Made by a program: the position numbers and the translations under genes
Assembly: GCA_913058495.1 (NCBI GenBank)
Contig: CAJXQC010000002.1
Span: 186,001 to 250,000 of the forward strand
Direction: 5' to 3'
Source of the DNA: an uncultured Balneola sp.
GTDB taxonomy: Bacteria > Bacteroidota > Rhodothermia > Balneolales > Balneolaceae
DNA length: 64,000 nt
The notes under the pieces: model-generated
What the model saw: the letters and a program-made list of their open reading frames with translations, nothing else
What the model was told of the DNA's origin: nothing
Databases searched by the model: none
Shown here: in pieces, positions 53,899 through 62,602 of the stretch
How the letters are laid out: every line of letters starts with the position of its first letter
Position numbering within the stretch: the first letter of the stretch is position 1

Positions 53899-55023
53899 TC
53901 AAATTTTCTTATTCTCAACAATTTCTTTAAGATAAGAAATATATTGCTGTGCTACTTTATTCCAAGTAAAGTTTTCGAGTACAAATTTTCTGGAAGAACT
54001 GCTCATTTCTTCTAAGTTGTTTTCTATCAAAGAATCAATCTGTTCAGAAAAGCTTTTGCTGTCTTTTACTTTAATTTTATACCCGTTTTTTCCATTCTCT
54101 ATTACATCCTTTATTCCCTCAAGATCTGCCGCAACAGCCGGAGTTCCTGCCAGGTTTGCTTCCAATAATACAATTCCAAAACCTTCCATATCTCCGGAAA
54201 TGGGTATATTTGGCATAATGAAGATATCAGATCCTGCATATGCATTCTTCAGCACCTCATCCGGTTGTTTCCCTGCCATCAATACTTTTTCTTGCAGATT
54301 GGAGTCCTTTACAAGTTCTTTAAGTCGCTCATGTTCAGGACCGGCTCCGATTACTAAATAGATAATTTCCGATTTTATTTGTGGGAGCACTTCCGTAATA
54401 AACCATTCATGACCTTTTCGTTTTACCTGTCTGCCAACTGTGAGCAGCAATGTTTTTTTACTGAGATCAACAGAAAACGCTTTCTCAATTTCTTGTCTTC
54501 CTACAGATTTGTCCGGCACATCTTTAAAATCAGACATATCAAATCCATTTGGTAAAGCCACTCCTTTTTCAGGAGACATCCCCCTTTTGATACATTCTTG
54601 CCTTGTTGCTTCCGACACAGAGATTACTCCATCCAATGCTTCGAATACCTTGGGAACAAAATTCTGATAGATGCCTATTGGCATTTTTACGTCTTGTCCA
54701 TGATTAATAGTGACCATAGGCACATCAATCTTGTTTCTGCAAAATTTTGCCAAAGATGCTGTTACCATCGACGAAAACAGGATAATATCCGGCTTAAACT
54801 CTTTTACTATTTTGGGGAGCTTAAAAACAAGTTTAGTCAGAAAAAAAGCAGTTTTTATTTCTATCCCTTTCCAAGGAGCGTGTTGAATAATTGTCTTTAT
54901 TTCAATGTCTTCCCTGGTGTTTAACTCATCAATAAGCTGCATACTAACCCGTTGCATCCCTCCCATATTATCTAGGGGTGCATTTTCAGGCGGATGGAGA
55001 TGTGAAACGTAAAGAATGCGCAC
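53899..55023 (-). CDS. Glycosyltransferase family 4
   Basis: 374 residues, GT-B fold. N-terminal GMQRVSMQLIDELN matches the GT4 acceptor-binding start; the C-terminal donor domain has LLTVGRQVKRKGHEWFI, YLVIGAGPEHERL and the E-x7-E motif in EGFGIVLLE. It transfers a sugar, probably from a nucleotide donor; the donor is unknown. It lies 15 bases after a second glycosyltransferase and upstream of spt, so glycosylation of a ceramide or another lipid is a reasonable guess. Confidence 0.87.
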   Translation of the reverse strand: MRILYVSHLHPPENAPLDNMGGMQRVSMQLIDELNTREDIEIKTIIQHAPWKGIEIKTAFFLTKLVFKLPKIVKEFKPDIILFSSMVTASLAKFCRNKIDVPMVTINHGQDVKMPIGIYQNFVPKVFEALDGVISVSEATRQECIKRGMSPEKGVALPNGFDMSDFKDVPDKSVGRQEIEKAFSVDLSKKTLLLTVGRQVKRKGHEWFITEVLPQIKSEIIYLVIGAGPEHERLKELVKDSNLQEKVLMAGKQPDEVLKNAYAGSDIFIMPNIPISGDMEGFGIVLLEANLAGTPAVAADLEGIKDVIENGKNGYKIKVKDSKSFSEQIDSLIENNLEEMSSSSRKFVLENFTWNKVAQQYISYLKEIVENKKI

Positions 55024-55038
55024 AGTAATTTTATGACC

Positions 55039-56199
55039 TTAATTTTTCAATTTTTGAAATTTTATAGCTTCTCGATAATTATTTACCAAACCTGAATTAA
55101 TTTTATCCCAATCATATTCGGTAGCCATTTCCCGGGATTTTATTCCCATCTCTTTCATCCTTTTTTCGTCACTGATTATCCATTCCAATTTTTCAGAAAA
55201 ATCCTTTATGTTTTTTTTCTCTGCCCATTTACCATTTAAGCCGTCTTCTACTAAAGATTTACTTCCAATTGCGTCGGCTACTAAACATGGCAATCCACTT
55301 GCCATTGCTTCTAGAGTTACATTACCAAAAGTTTCAGTATGTGAGGGAAATAGAAATACATCACTACTTGCGTATGCTTTAGCAAGTTCTTCACCAGTTA
55401 CAAAACCTGTGAAATGTGCCTCAGGAAGTTTTTCTTCTACTTCTTTCTGAGCAGGTCCATCACCCACTACTAATGCACGTACTTTTTGATTTGTTTTCTG
55501 AACTCTCTTTACACTCTCTATATAAGTATTGAGTTCTTTTTCCCATACCAACCTTGAAACAAAAGTGACAACAATATCATCATCTTTAAAACCTACCGAC
55601 CTTCTCCATTCCATATCTCTCTTGGATGGATTAAACAGATCTAAATTAATTCCTCTTGCCCAGATCTTTTTTTCGCCTTTTAATCCAAAATCATTTAATT
55701 CATTGATCATAGATTGACTCGGCACATAAGTATGTATGAACTTTTTATAAAACCATTTCATAAATACCTTTGTGAACAATGTAACAGGGCCTTGGAGCAA
55801 CCTGTAATAACTTGCATAGCTTAAAAAGTGTGTATGATATGATGTTACCGCTGCAATCTTATTTTTTCTTGCCCATTTTAGTGCACCTGTCCCTAGACCA
55901 TCCGGTGTAGCCACATGAACTATTGTCGGCTTAAACTCTTCTAGCTTTTTTCTTGCTGATTTTGGAAAACTATATGCTATTCTATACTCATCTCTACCCG
56001 GAACCAACATAGGTATTGATGGAGTCCCGATCATGGTTCCGTTGTGTTCGAACGCAGGTTCATCCACATGAGGTGCAAAAACAAGTACAGGAATATTTTG
56101 AGATTCCAAGTATTTTACAAGACGGTTCAATGTTAGTGAAGCACCATCTCTCATATAATTATAATTGCCCGTAAAAAGAGCAACCCGAAGATCTTCCAT
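55039..56199 (-). CDS. Glycosyltransferase family 4 (mannosyl/SQD2-like)
   Basis: 386 residues, GT-B fold. The N-terminus RVALFTGNYNYMRDGASLTLNRLVKYLESQ and VTSYHTHFLSYASYY are typical of GT4 lipid glycosyltransferases such as PimB-like and SQD2-like enzymes; FVSRLVWEKELNTYIES and the E-x7-E in ETFGNVTLE complete the donor domain. Amphipathic stretch KVFMKWFYKKFIHTYV near 150 could help membrane contact. It lies 15 bases upstream of the other glycosyltransferase and is divergent from the SDR gene. Confidence 0.88.
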   Translation of the reverse strand: MEDLRVALFTGNYNYMRDGASLTLNRLVKYLESQNIPVLVFAPHVDEPAFEHNGTMIGTPSIPMLVPGRDEYRIAYSFPKSARKKLEEFKPTIVHVATPDGLGTGALKWARKNKIAAVTSYHTHFLSYASYYRLLQGPVTLFTKVFMKWFYKKFIHTYVPSQSMINELNDFGLKGEKKIWARGINLDLFNPSKRDMEWRRSVGFKDDDIVVTFVSRLVWEKELNTYIESVKRVQKTNQKVRALVVGDGPAQKEVEEKLPEAHFTGFVTGEELAKAYASSDVFLFPSHTETFGNVTLEAMASGLPCLVADAIGSKSLVEDGLNGKWAEKKNIKDFSEKLEWIISDEKRMKEMGIKSREMATEYDWDKINSGLVNNYREAIKFQKLKN

Positions 56200-56287
56200 A
56201 AAAGTTTAAAACCAAATAACAGATGCGTATCTTAAGCACATCCAATTAAAAATTTCTGCAAAAACAATCGAGGAATATAAGCAATAA

Positions 56288-57262
56288 ATGAAAGCCTTTA
56301 TAACCGGAGCGACAGGTTTTATTGGAAGTCACTTGGCAGATCGTCTCATCGCGGATGAGAAGTTTACTGAAGTACGCTGTTTGGTTCGTTCAACAGATAA
56401 ATGGCTTGAAGGAAAAGATTTCATAAGAGTTAAAGGAGATCTGAACGATTTTAATGCTCTTGCTAAAGGAATTAAAGGTGCGGATGTTGTTTTCCATTTA
56501 GCCGCTATTGTAAAAGCTTCCAGCCAGAAAGAGTTTAATATGGCTAACGTTTCGCCTACGGAAGATATAATCAGGATTGCACAAAAAAATGGTGTTAAGA
56601 ATCTGGTAATACTTTCTTCACTAGCGGCGACCGGTCCAAGTAAAGGAACTCCTGTAGATGAGAACAAAATATTAACTCCAATTAGTATGTACGGACGATC
56701 CAAGCGAGATATGGAAACATCAGTCCATCAGTTGGCCGGAAAAAATGATTCTATAAAGATCATTCGTCCCCCGGCTGTTTATGGCCCAAGAGAAGATCAG
56801 ATTTTTACTTATTTCAGTACTTTCAATAAAGGTTTGAGTACAATTGTTGGAGACGGGAACCATCCCCGCCTTTCTATGGTGTATGTAGATGATTTGATCA
56901 ATGGAATTATAAAAGCTTCTCAAAAAGTGGATTCAGGAGTTCATACATATTTTATTACGGCAGCCGAAACTTACAATTGGAATCAAATTCATTCCGTTAC
57001 TCAAACTGTAATGGGCAAAAAAGCCTTTAAACTGAAATTAAAACCAGCTTTGGTAAAAAAGATTGGCAGTATAATTGAAAATGCTGCATCATTAATAGGG
57101 AAATATCCCGTTGTAAATAAAGAAAAAACCAATGAACTGGTTTTAGAGTGGACTTGTTCTTCAAGTAAAGCGGAAAAAGAATTAGGCTACGAACCACACG
57201 TTTCCTTAGAAGAAGGCATTTCAAGAACTATACATTGGTATAAAAAACATAATTGGCTATAA
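56288..57262 (+). CDS. Extended SDR / NAD-dependent epimerase-dehydratase
   Basis: 324 residues. Rossmann motif GATGFIGSHLADRL (residues 7-20), catalytic YxxxK in MYGRSKRDME (near 138-142), SSLAATGPS before it, and PPAVYGPREDQIF after. Extended SDRs near spt genes include the ceramide reductase CerR of Caulobacter, which reduces 3-oxo-ceramide; this protein could have that role here, or modify a nucleotide sugar. It is divergent from the glycosyltransferases and 88 bases from them. The next gene begins four bases after it. Confidence 0.82.
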   Translation: MKAFITGATGFIGSHLADRLIADEKFTEVRCLVRSTDKWLEGKDFIRVKGDLNDFNALAKGIKGADVVFHLAAIVKASSQKEFNMANVSPTEDIIRIAQKNGVKNLVILSSLAATGPSKGTPVDENKILTPISMYGRSKRDMETSVHQLAGKNDSIKIIRPPAVYGPREDQIFTYFSTFNKGLSTIVGDGNHPRLSMVYVDDLINGIIKASQKVDSGVHTYFITAAETYNWNQIHSVTQTVMGKKAFKLKLKPALVKKIGSIIENAASLIGKYPVVNKEKTNELVLEWTCSSSKAEKELGYEPHVSLEEGISRTIHWYKKHNWL

Positions 57263-57266
57263 GTTT

Positions 57267-58802
57267 ATGAAGAGATTTAAATTTGTTACAGGTTTTCTGT
57301 TTGTTTTAATAACAACTTTATCAATTCAAGCTCAGGAACAAACTCTTGTACAGGATTATTCGCAATTGATGAATATCCCGAATGTAAAAGCTATTGAAGC
57401 CTCGGAAACACATCTCTATATACTTTCTGATACTGATGGAATGGCGGTCTTCAGGATAAATCCTGATCAGTTACAGTGGCTTTACACTTCTTCAGGAATG
57501 CAACGCCGTGGCTATAACCTTTCCGCTGATGTACGCTTTGCCTATATGTTTGGAGAAAATAGAAGATTAACAATTTTAGAGCCGACCTCCGTACTTGGTG
57601 TATACTCAGCAACCCTGCTTCCACAAAAACCCTTAGCAGCGGTTCGCTTACAGAACAAGCTTTATGTAGCCTTGGGAGAAACAGGTTTGGGCTCCCTTTC
57701 TCTGGACACCCCTGAAAGTGTAGATTCAGAAATTTCAATGATACCTGATGTTGGTGATAATATATCTGTTATTGATTTGGTTTCTTCTCCTGTAACCAAT
57801 CAATTGTTTGTACTAACCGGAAATTCTAAACTGGACGTCTTCAAATCTGAAGATGATCAACTTTCATTCAGTGAAAGCAAAAATATTTCTCAGCGTTTGT
57901 CTGATCTCTTTATTGATGGAGACAAACTTTGGGGATCTACTGATCGTGGTGACGTTTTTGAGATTACAGGTAATGGATTGGGAAGGAAAGTTGGCTCCAT
58001 CAATGAAAAAGTGGAAACCGTAAAATACTGGAATGGCTTTACATTTATACGCTCAGTAACCGGTAAATTGTGGTACTCCAGAAATCGTGAAGCCCTGATT
58101 GCATGGAAAACAGATACAAAAGCCGGGAATTATATTGCTAAAAGCGGTGATAAATTATGGCTTGTGGAAAATAATAAAGTAACTCGTCTCGCAATTTCAA
58201 CTATTGATCAGAATATTGAATCTGAACCGGTTGGACCTTTCTCTTTAAAAGACATCCCCAATCAAATTCTAACTTACCCGAATTCATTGTTACTTGGATT
58301 AGAAGTAGAAAACGGACATTCTGCAAACGACGTTGAATTTTCGATTCGCTCCAGATCAATAAATGCTGTAATTAAAAAGCAGGGTTTTTACTGGCAACCC
58401 GGTCCTTCACAAATCGGGATGAACTGGTTTACCATTGTGGGCACCAATTCCAAAGGCGAATCAGACAGCACTAGTTTTACTGTCGATGTCCGCTCTTTCA
58501 ACACTCCACCCAGATTTAGCCCTGTAAGAGTTTCAAATATAGCCGTAAATGAATCATTCTCTTTACAGATCCAAGCTATCGATCCCGAAGAACCTTCAAG
58601 TTCACTAATTCGCTATATAGGAGTGGATCTGCCGGAAGGCGCTACCTTAAATGAAGAAACGGGTATGTTTACCTGGACACCGAATGCTCGACAGGTTGGT
58701 GATTTTACTTTTAGGGTTATTGCTTCAGACCAACTTGGAGCTGCATCTTCACAAGATGTTACCCTGACAGTTTTGGATATCACCAGAGGAGACGGGAATT
58801 AA
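57267..58802 (+). CDS. Secreted beta-propeller-like protein with C-terminal Ig-like domain
   Basis: 511 residues: signal peptide to about 22 (LSIQAQ), then about 300 residues of repeated beta strands resembling propeller blades (VKAIEASETHLYILSDTDGMAVFRIN... KLWGSTDRGDVFEITGNGL), and a putative Ig-fold domain at about 410-505 (ISPVRVSNIAVNESFSLQIQAIDPEEPSS... GATLNEETGMFTWTPNARQVGDFTFRVIASDQLGA). No enzyme motif. Four bases after the SDR and three bases before mutY, so they may form one transcript. Function unknown. Confidence 0.75.
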   Translation: MKRFKFVTGFLFVLITTLSIQAQEQTLVQDYSQLMNIPNVKAIEASETHLYILSDTDGMAVFRINPDQLQWLYTSSGMQRRGYNLSADVRFAYMFGENRRLTILEPTSVLGVYSATLLPQKPLAAVRLQNKLYVALGETGLGSLSLDTPESVDSEISMIPDVGDNISVIDLVSSPVTNQLFVLTGNSKLDVFKSEDDQLSFSESKNISQRLSDLFIDGDKLWGSTDRGDVFEITGNGLGRKVGSINEKVETVKYWNGFTFIRSVTGKLWYSRNREALIAWKTDTKAGNYIAKSGDKLWLVENNKVTRLAISTIDQNIESEPVGPFSLKDIPNQILTYPNSLLLGLEVENGHSANDVEFSIRSRSINAVIKKQGFYWQPGPSQIGMNWFTIVGTNSKGESDSTSFTVDVRSFNTPPRFSPVRVSNIAVNESFSLQIQAIDPEEPSSSLIRYIGVDLPEGATLNEETGMFTWTPNARQVGDFTFRVIASDQLGAASSQDVTLTVLDITRGDGN

Positions 58803-58804
58803 GT

Positions 58805-59899
58805 TTGGCTGAACTTTCAAATTCAGAATTTACTGAAAATCTTTTAGCCTGGTATAAAGAGCATAAGCGGGAAATGCCTTGGCGTGGTGAAAAAGATCCG
58901 TATAAGATCTGGATCTCTGAGATCATGCTTCAACAAACAAGAGTTGATCAGGCCTGGCCTTACTTTGAAAGATTTATGAAAACTTTTCCAACGGTTTTTG
59001 ATTTAGCTAAAGCAGACCAACAAAAGGTTTTAAAAGCTTGGGAAGGTTTGGGTTACTACAGCAGAGCACGGAATCTACATGCGGCTTCAAAAATGATTGT
59101 AGAGGATTATAATGGAAAACTTCCTGAGACTTATGATGAGATCATTAAGCTGAAAGGGATCGGACCTTACACTGCTGCAGCTATTACAAGTATTGCTTTT
59201 GGTTTGCCTAATGCTGTCGTTGATGGAAATGTTATTCGGGTTATCACCAGATACTTTGGAATTGAAGATGATGTTCGAAAATCAGGAACAGTAAAAGAGG
59301 TACAGTCTCTTGTAAACGAGCTCATAAGTCATAAAAAACCGGCCGATTTCAATCAAGGAATGATGGAATTAGGCGCTACTGTTTGTTCTCCGAATAATCC
59401 TGATTGTTTAAATTGCCCTATCCAGACTGGTTGTATTGCTACAAAAATTGCAAAGACAGATTCCATCCCATATAAATCAAAAGCAAAGAAAAAACCTCAT
59501 AAAGTGATCGGTGTTGGAATAATTGAACGTGAAGATGGGAAGCTTTTAATTGCCCTCAGACCTGAAGACGTTATGCTAGGCGGGTTATGGGAGTTTCCCG
59601 GCGGTAAACAGGAAAAAGGAGAAACCATTCAGCAAACGGTGGAACGAGAACTCCGGGAAGAGCTGGGAGTTAAAGTTCATGCATATAAAGAATTCATGAG
59701 TTTGAAGCATACGTATTCTCACTTTTCAATTACGATGCACGCCTGGTTTTGTACTTTGATCTCAGGAACGCCTCAAGCAAAAAGCAGCCAGAAAATTCGC
59801 TGGGTAGATAAGTCTGAACTTGAAGAATATCCATTTCCTAAAGCCAATAAAGTATTGACGGAGAAGTTGATTGGTGATGAAGTGAATACTGAAAGATAA
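58805..59899 (+). CDS. mutY: A/G-specific adenine DNA glycosylase MutY
   Basis: 364 residues, starting at TTG 58805; no ATG fits, since the helical N-terminal domain begins immediately. Catalytic Glu39 in SEIMLQQTRVDQ, HhH-GPD LKGIGPYTAAAI with Asp in VVDGNVIRV, and the [4Fe-4S] site C-x6-C-x2-C-x5-C (CSPNNPDCLNCPIQTGC). The C-terminal NUDIX-like domain recognises 8-oxoG (GGLWEFPGGKQEKGE, ERELREELGV). It removes adenine mispaired with 8-oxoguanine. It follows a secreted protein by three bases. Confidence 0.95.
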   Translation: MAELSNSEFTENLLAWYKEHKREMPWRGEKDPYKIWISEIMLQQTRVDQAWPYFERFMKTFPTVFDLAKADQQKVLKAWEGLGYYSRARNLHAASKMIVEDYNGKLPETYDEIIKLKGIGPYTAAAITSIAFGLPNAVVDGNVIRVITRYFGIEDDVRKSGTVKEVQSLVNELISHKKPADFNQGMMELGATVCSPNNPDCLNCPIQTGCIATKIAKTDSIPYKSKAKKKPHKVIGVGIIEREDGKLLIALRPEDVMLGGLWEFPGGKQEKGETIQQTVERELREELGVKVHAYKEFMSLKHTYSHFSITMHAWFCTLISGTPQAKSSQKIRWVDKSELEEYPFPKANKVLTEKLIGDEVNTER

Positions 59900-59948
59900 A
59901 TTATCTACTTTCAGATGTATTCATTTATTAGGGCTTATTTTAAAATTT

Positions 59949-60000
59949 GTCATTTCGAGTTGAGCGACGACAGGGTCAAAGCGACCGAGAAATCTAACAT
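59949..60000. repeat. Palindromic intergenic repeat element (half copy B)
   Basis: Starts TCATTTCGAGTTGAGCGACGA and continues to CCGAGAAATCTAACAT; the TCATTTCGA and GAGAAATCTAA blocks match the element at 4710-4795. The right-hand arm is missing. It lies in the 144-base gap between mutY and the TIGR02757 gene. Confidence 0.6.
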
Positions 60001-60043
60001 ATTTCTAAATTAGTTCATCAATATTAAACCCCTTGCTTTCTTT

Positions 60044-60823
60044 ATGGGAAAACGACAAAACAAACTTCTTCAACTCAAACCCAAGCTGGATGCATTGGTA
60101 AAAAATATCGAACAACCTGGTTTCATCGATAACGACCCTATCCAATTCATGTATGCTTTTGAGGAAAAGAACGATAAAGAGCTTGCAGGATTTTTTGCAG
60201 CCATCATGGCCTGGGGTCGAAGAGATATTGTGATCAATAAAGTAAATGATCTGCTTAAACGAATGGATTACAAGCCTGCTGATTTCATTTTGAACTTCAG
60301 TGAATCAGATGCGGAAAAACTAGACGGTTTTAAACACCGGACTTTTAAGCCGATCGATATTTACTGGCTCATTAAAACGCTACAAAGTATTTTAAAAGAA
60401 TATCAGACTTTTGAAGGATTCTGGAAAAGATGTTATCAAATATCTAACGAACAAGACCGGGAATTGATCGCCATTTTCTATGAAGAGTTCTTTGCCTTCC
60501 ATCCTGAAGTTCCTCCGAGAACCAGAAAACATATTTCAAATCCAGAGAAAAACAGCTCTGCTAAACGTTTGAATATGTACTTAAGATGGTGTATCCGCAG
60601 TGGCTCTGTTGATTTGAATACTATGAGCTTTATGCCGGCCTCTGAACTAATGATTCCTCTTGATGTTCATGTAGCCAGACAAGCTCGAGCTTTAGGTCTA
60701 TTGGAACGCAAACAAAACGACTGGAAAGCAGTTCAGGAGCTAACTCAAAAACTTCAATTCTTAGATCCTCAAGATCCTGCTAAATATGACTTTGCTTTGT
60801 TTGGACTTGGAATCAGCGGCTAA
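60044..60823 (+). CDS. TIGR02757-family (DUF2400) protein
   Basis: 259 residues with the family landmarks DPIQFMYAFEEKNDKELAGFFAAIMAWGRRD near 30-60, KRLNMYLRWCIRSG, and MIPLDVHVARQARALGL. The fold is helical and related to HhH DNA-glycosylase proteins. Function is not known. Convergent with the DUF3667 gene at 60831 and with no visible terminator. Confidence 0.88.
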   Translation: MGKRQNKLLQLKPKLDALVKNIEQPGFIDNDPIQFMYAFEEKNDKELAGFFAAIMAWGRRDIVINKVNDLLKRMDYKPADFILNFSESDAEKLDGFKHRTFKPIDIYWLIKTLQSILKEYQTFEGFWKRCYQISNEQDRELIAIFYEEFFAFHPEVPPRTRKHISNPEKNSSAKRLNMYLRWCIRSGSVDLNTMSFMPASELMIPLDVHVARQARALGLLERKQNDWKAVQELTQKLQFLDPQDPAKYDFALFGLGISG

Positions 60824-60830
60824 ATATTTG

Positions 60831-61598
60831 CTATAAAATTACCATCAAGTAAGCTCCAACATAAATAAGAATTGTTTGAGCAATAGCGTATAAAAAATAT
60901 CCCAGAACTAAAGCGATCACAGCTTGCAGATATTCTGAAAAACCTTTTAAACCCAAATATTTTATAGTTGGCCATAATAGAAATGCGAGCATTAAAGGAA
61001 TTCCTAAAAAGAAAATTAGCGGAGTGTTCGTATTCTCCATCATCTTCATTGCGGGTAACATCAATAATGAAAAAATTGAAAAAGTTGTCAACGAATAAAC
61101 CATTAACACATAATGCTCCACAAAACGACTTTTCTTTTTCTTAAAAAATAGTCTTGTAAACATCGCAAATATTGGAGCAAGTAAAACCAAGTATAAAACC
61201 TGATTGAACTTTTGTACTAAACTAACTGTAATCTCATTAATATTTTGAAAATAGGCTGACCAGTCAAATGAAGGAACCAACTCATTCAGCTGTGAAACCA
61301 TATCTTCAAGACTATCTCCGGCCCCTAACTCCATTGCATTTTTCATCATGGCGTCATAATCTACAAAGCGGACCGTAATAAATGTGGTTACTGCAAGAAT
61401 AAAAATACAATAACGAAGCGGAGTCACATATTTACCCCGATCAGTAAAATAAGCATCTATCACCTCTCCCGGAGTTTTGATCATTCCCCAAATTGTCCCG
61501 GGCAATCCCCGGTCCAAGTTGAATACATCACCCATAAGCTCTTCCAGAAAGCCTTTATGCTGTGTTTGCTGCGGTGGCGTTGACTTTTCTTCGTCCAT
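60831..61598 (-). CDS. DUF3667 membrane protein
   Basis: 255 residues. The soluble start carries LMGDVFNLDRGLPGTIWGMIKTPGEVIDAYFTDRGKYVTPLRYCIFIL, the DUF3667 signature, followed by four or five helices. No catalytic motif. Function unknown. It is divergent from rpsU with a 112-base gap and convergent with the TIGR02757 gene. Confidence 0.82.
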   Translation of the reverse strand: MDEEKSTPPQQTQHKGFLEELMGDVFNLDRGLPGTIWGMIKTPGEVIDAYFTDRGKYVTPLRYCIFILAVTTFITVRFVDYDAMMKNAMELGAGDSLEDMVSQLNELVPSFDWSAYFQNINEITVSLVQKFNQVLYLVLLAPIFAMFTRLFFKKKKSRFVEHYVLMVYSLTTFSIFSLLMLPAMKMMENTNTPLIFFLGIPLMLAFLLWPTIKYLGLKGFSEYLQAVIALVLGYFLYAIAQTILIYVGAYLMVIL

Positions 61599-61654
61599 TA
61601 AATCGGCAATTGGTTAAAGTAAATTTAGAATTCCAGATTTTGCCACATTTTTTG

Positions 61655-61663
61655 TATATTTGC
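61655..61663 (+). promoter_or_regulatory. Bacteroidota-type -7 box of rpsU
   Basis: TATATTTGC matches the TAnnTTTG -7 element. No TTTG lies 19 bases before it. The next bases, AACCCC, would contain the start of transcription. Confidence 0.4.
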
Positions 61664-61710
61664 AACCCCAATTATGGGATAAAAAAACAAACGAAAGGAA
61701 GTGAGACTCA

Positions 61711-61905
61711 ATGCTAGGTGTTGAAGTTAAAGACAACGAAAGTGTTGAACGCGCGATTAACAGGTTTAAAAAACTAATTACTCGTTCTCGTATTCTTAAT
61801 GAATATAAGGACAGACAACAGTTTACTAAGCCTTCTATGGAGCGTCGCGAAGCTATGAAAAAAGCTGTGCGCGAGCAACGTCGCCGTCAACGAGAGAATT
61901 ATTAG
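61711..61905 (+). CDS. rpsU: 30S ribosomal protein S21
   Basis: 64 residues. MLGVEVKDNESVERAINRFKKLITRSRIL is the S21 family start, and the C-terminus is Arg/Lys-rich (VREQRRRQRENY). It binds the small subunit near the anti-Shine-Dalgarno region and helps mRNA recognition. GAAAGGAAGTG precedes the ATG, followed by a clear terminator. Confidence 0.97.
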   Translation: MLGVEVKDNESVERAINRFKKLITRSRILNEYKDRQQFTKPSMERREAMKKAVREQRRRQRENY

Positions 61906-61928
61906 ATTCCCGTTGTCATCACAAATTT

Positions 61929-61961
61929 AAGCCCTTGGATTTTATCTAAGGGCTTTTTTTT
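61929..61961 (+). terminator. Rho-independent terminator of rpsU
   Basis: AAGCCCTT and AAGGGCTT form the stem around GGATTTTATCT and run into eight T. It is 24 bases after the rpsU stop. Confidence 0.88.
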
Positions 61962-62013
61962 ATGTACTTATACTTTTAAAACCATAAATTGGGTCTTAAA
62001 TAAATAATCTATT

Positions 62014-62547
62014 ATGAATACTATCAAATTAATCCCTCTTACTTTAGTTCTTCTCTTAGCATGTAGTTCGGATAATGAATCTGACGTCGTCAATCCTTTC
62101 GAATCAGAATTTGTTCTGGAAGGAAGTAGTTCAAACTTAAACGGATCCATCTCTTATGATCTGGTTAGTACCAATTACTTTCAGTTTTATTTGAGTACCA
62201 ATTGCAATGGAAGTAATTGTCCGACTGCCGATTTCTTTATATCTCATGACTTCGACACAAACTCGGTGTTTATTAAGAATTTTGATCTCGACTCTTTGAG
62301 TGCTTCTAATGTAAATCTTTTTGCAGATGGCAGATGTTCAGTACCTTTTTCCGGAGATTCCGGCACATTAGAGATCACAAAAGACAGTGACGGGACGCTT
62401 AATGGAACATTTGATTTGGGAGTAGAAGAATTAAATGGTTACCGACCATCACCAACATATGGATGTTCTCAAAATACTTATTCATCAGATAGTATCAGAA
62501 CAGCTACGTTCACCGGTACTTTTATAGCTACTGAAATAGATAATTAA
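62014..62547 (+). CDS. Hypothetical lipoprotein
   Basis: 177 residues: signal peptide with lipobox LLAC (Cys17), then an acidic mature part with beta-like alternation and four further Cys (NCNGSNC, GRCSV, GCSQ) that could form two disulfides. No family recognised. Preceded by the rpsU terminator and convergent with radA, so it is a single-gene unit. Its strong bias to acidic and Ser/Asn residues suggests an exposed protein. Confidence 0.75.
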   Translation: MNTIKLIPLTLVLLLACSSDNESDVVNPFESEFVLEGSSSNLNGSISYDLVSTNYFQFYLSTNCNGSNCPTADFFISHDFDTNSVFIKNFDLDSLSASNVNLFADGRCSVPFSGDSGTLEITKDSDGTLNGTFDLGVEELNGYRPSPTYGCSQNTYSSDSIRTATFTGTFIATEIDN

Positions 62548-62571
62548 TCGTTATTTATCAGAACTTTAACT

Positions 62572-62602
62572 AAGCCTTTGAATTTATTCAAGGGCTTTTT
62601 TT
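62572..62602 (+). terminator. Terminator between the lipoprotein gene and radA
   Basis: AAGCCTTTGAATTTATTCAAGGGCTT (62572-62597) forms an imperfect stem with one mismatch around ATTTAT and continues into TTTTT. Its right part overlaps the 3' end of radA on the other strand. Confidence 0.75.
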
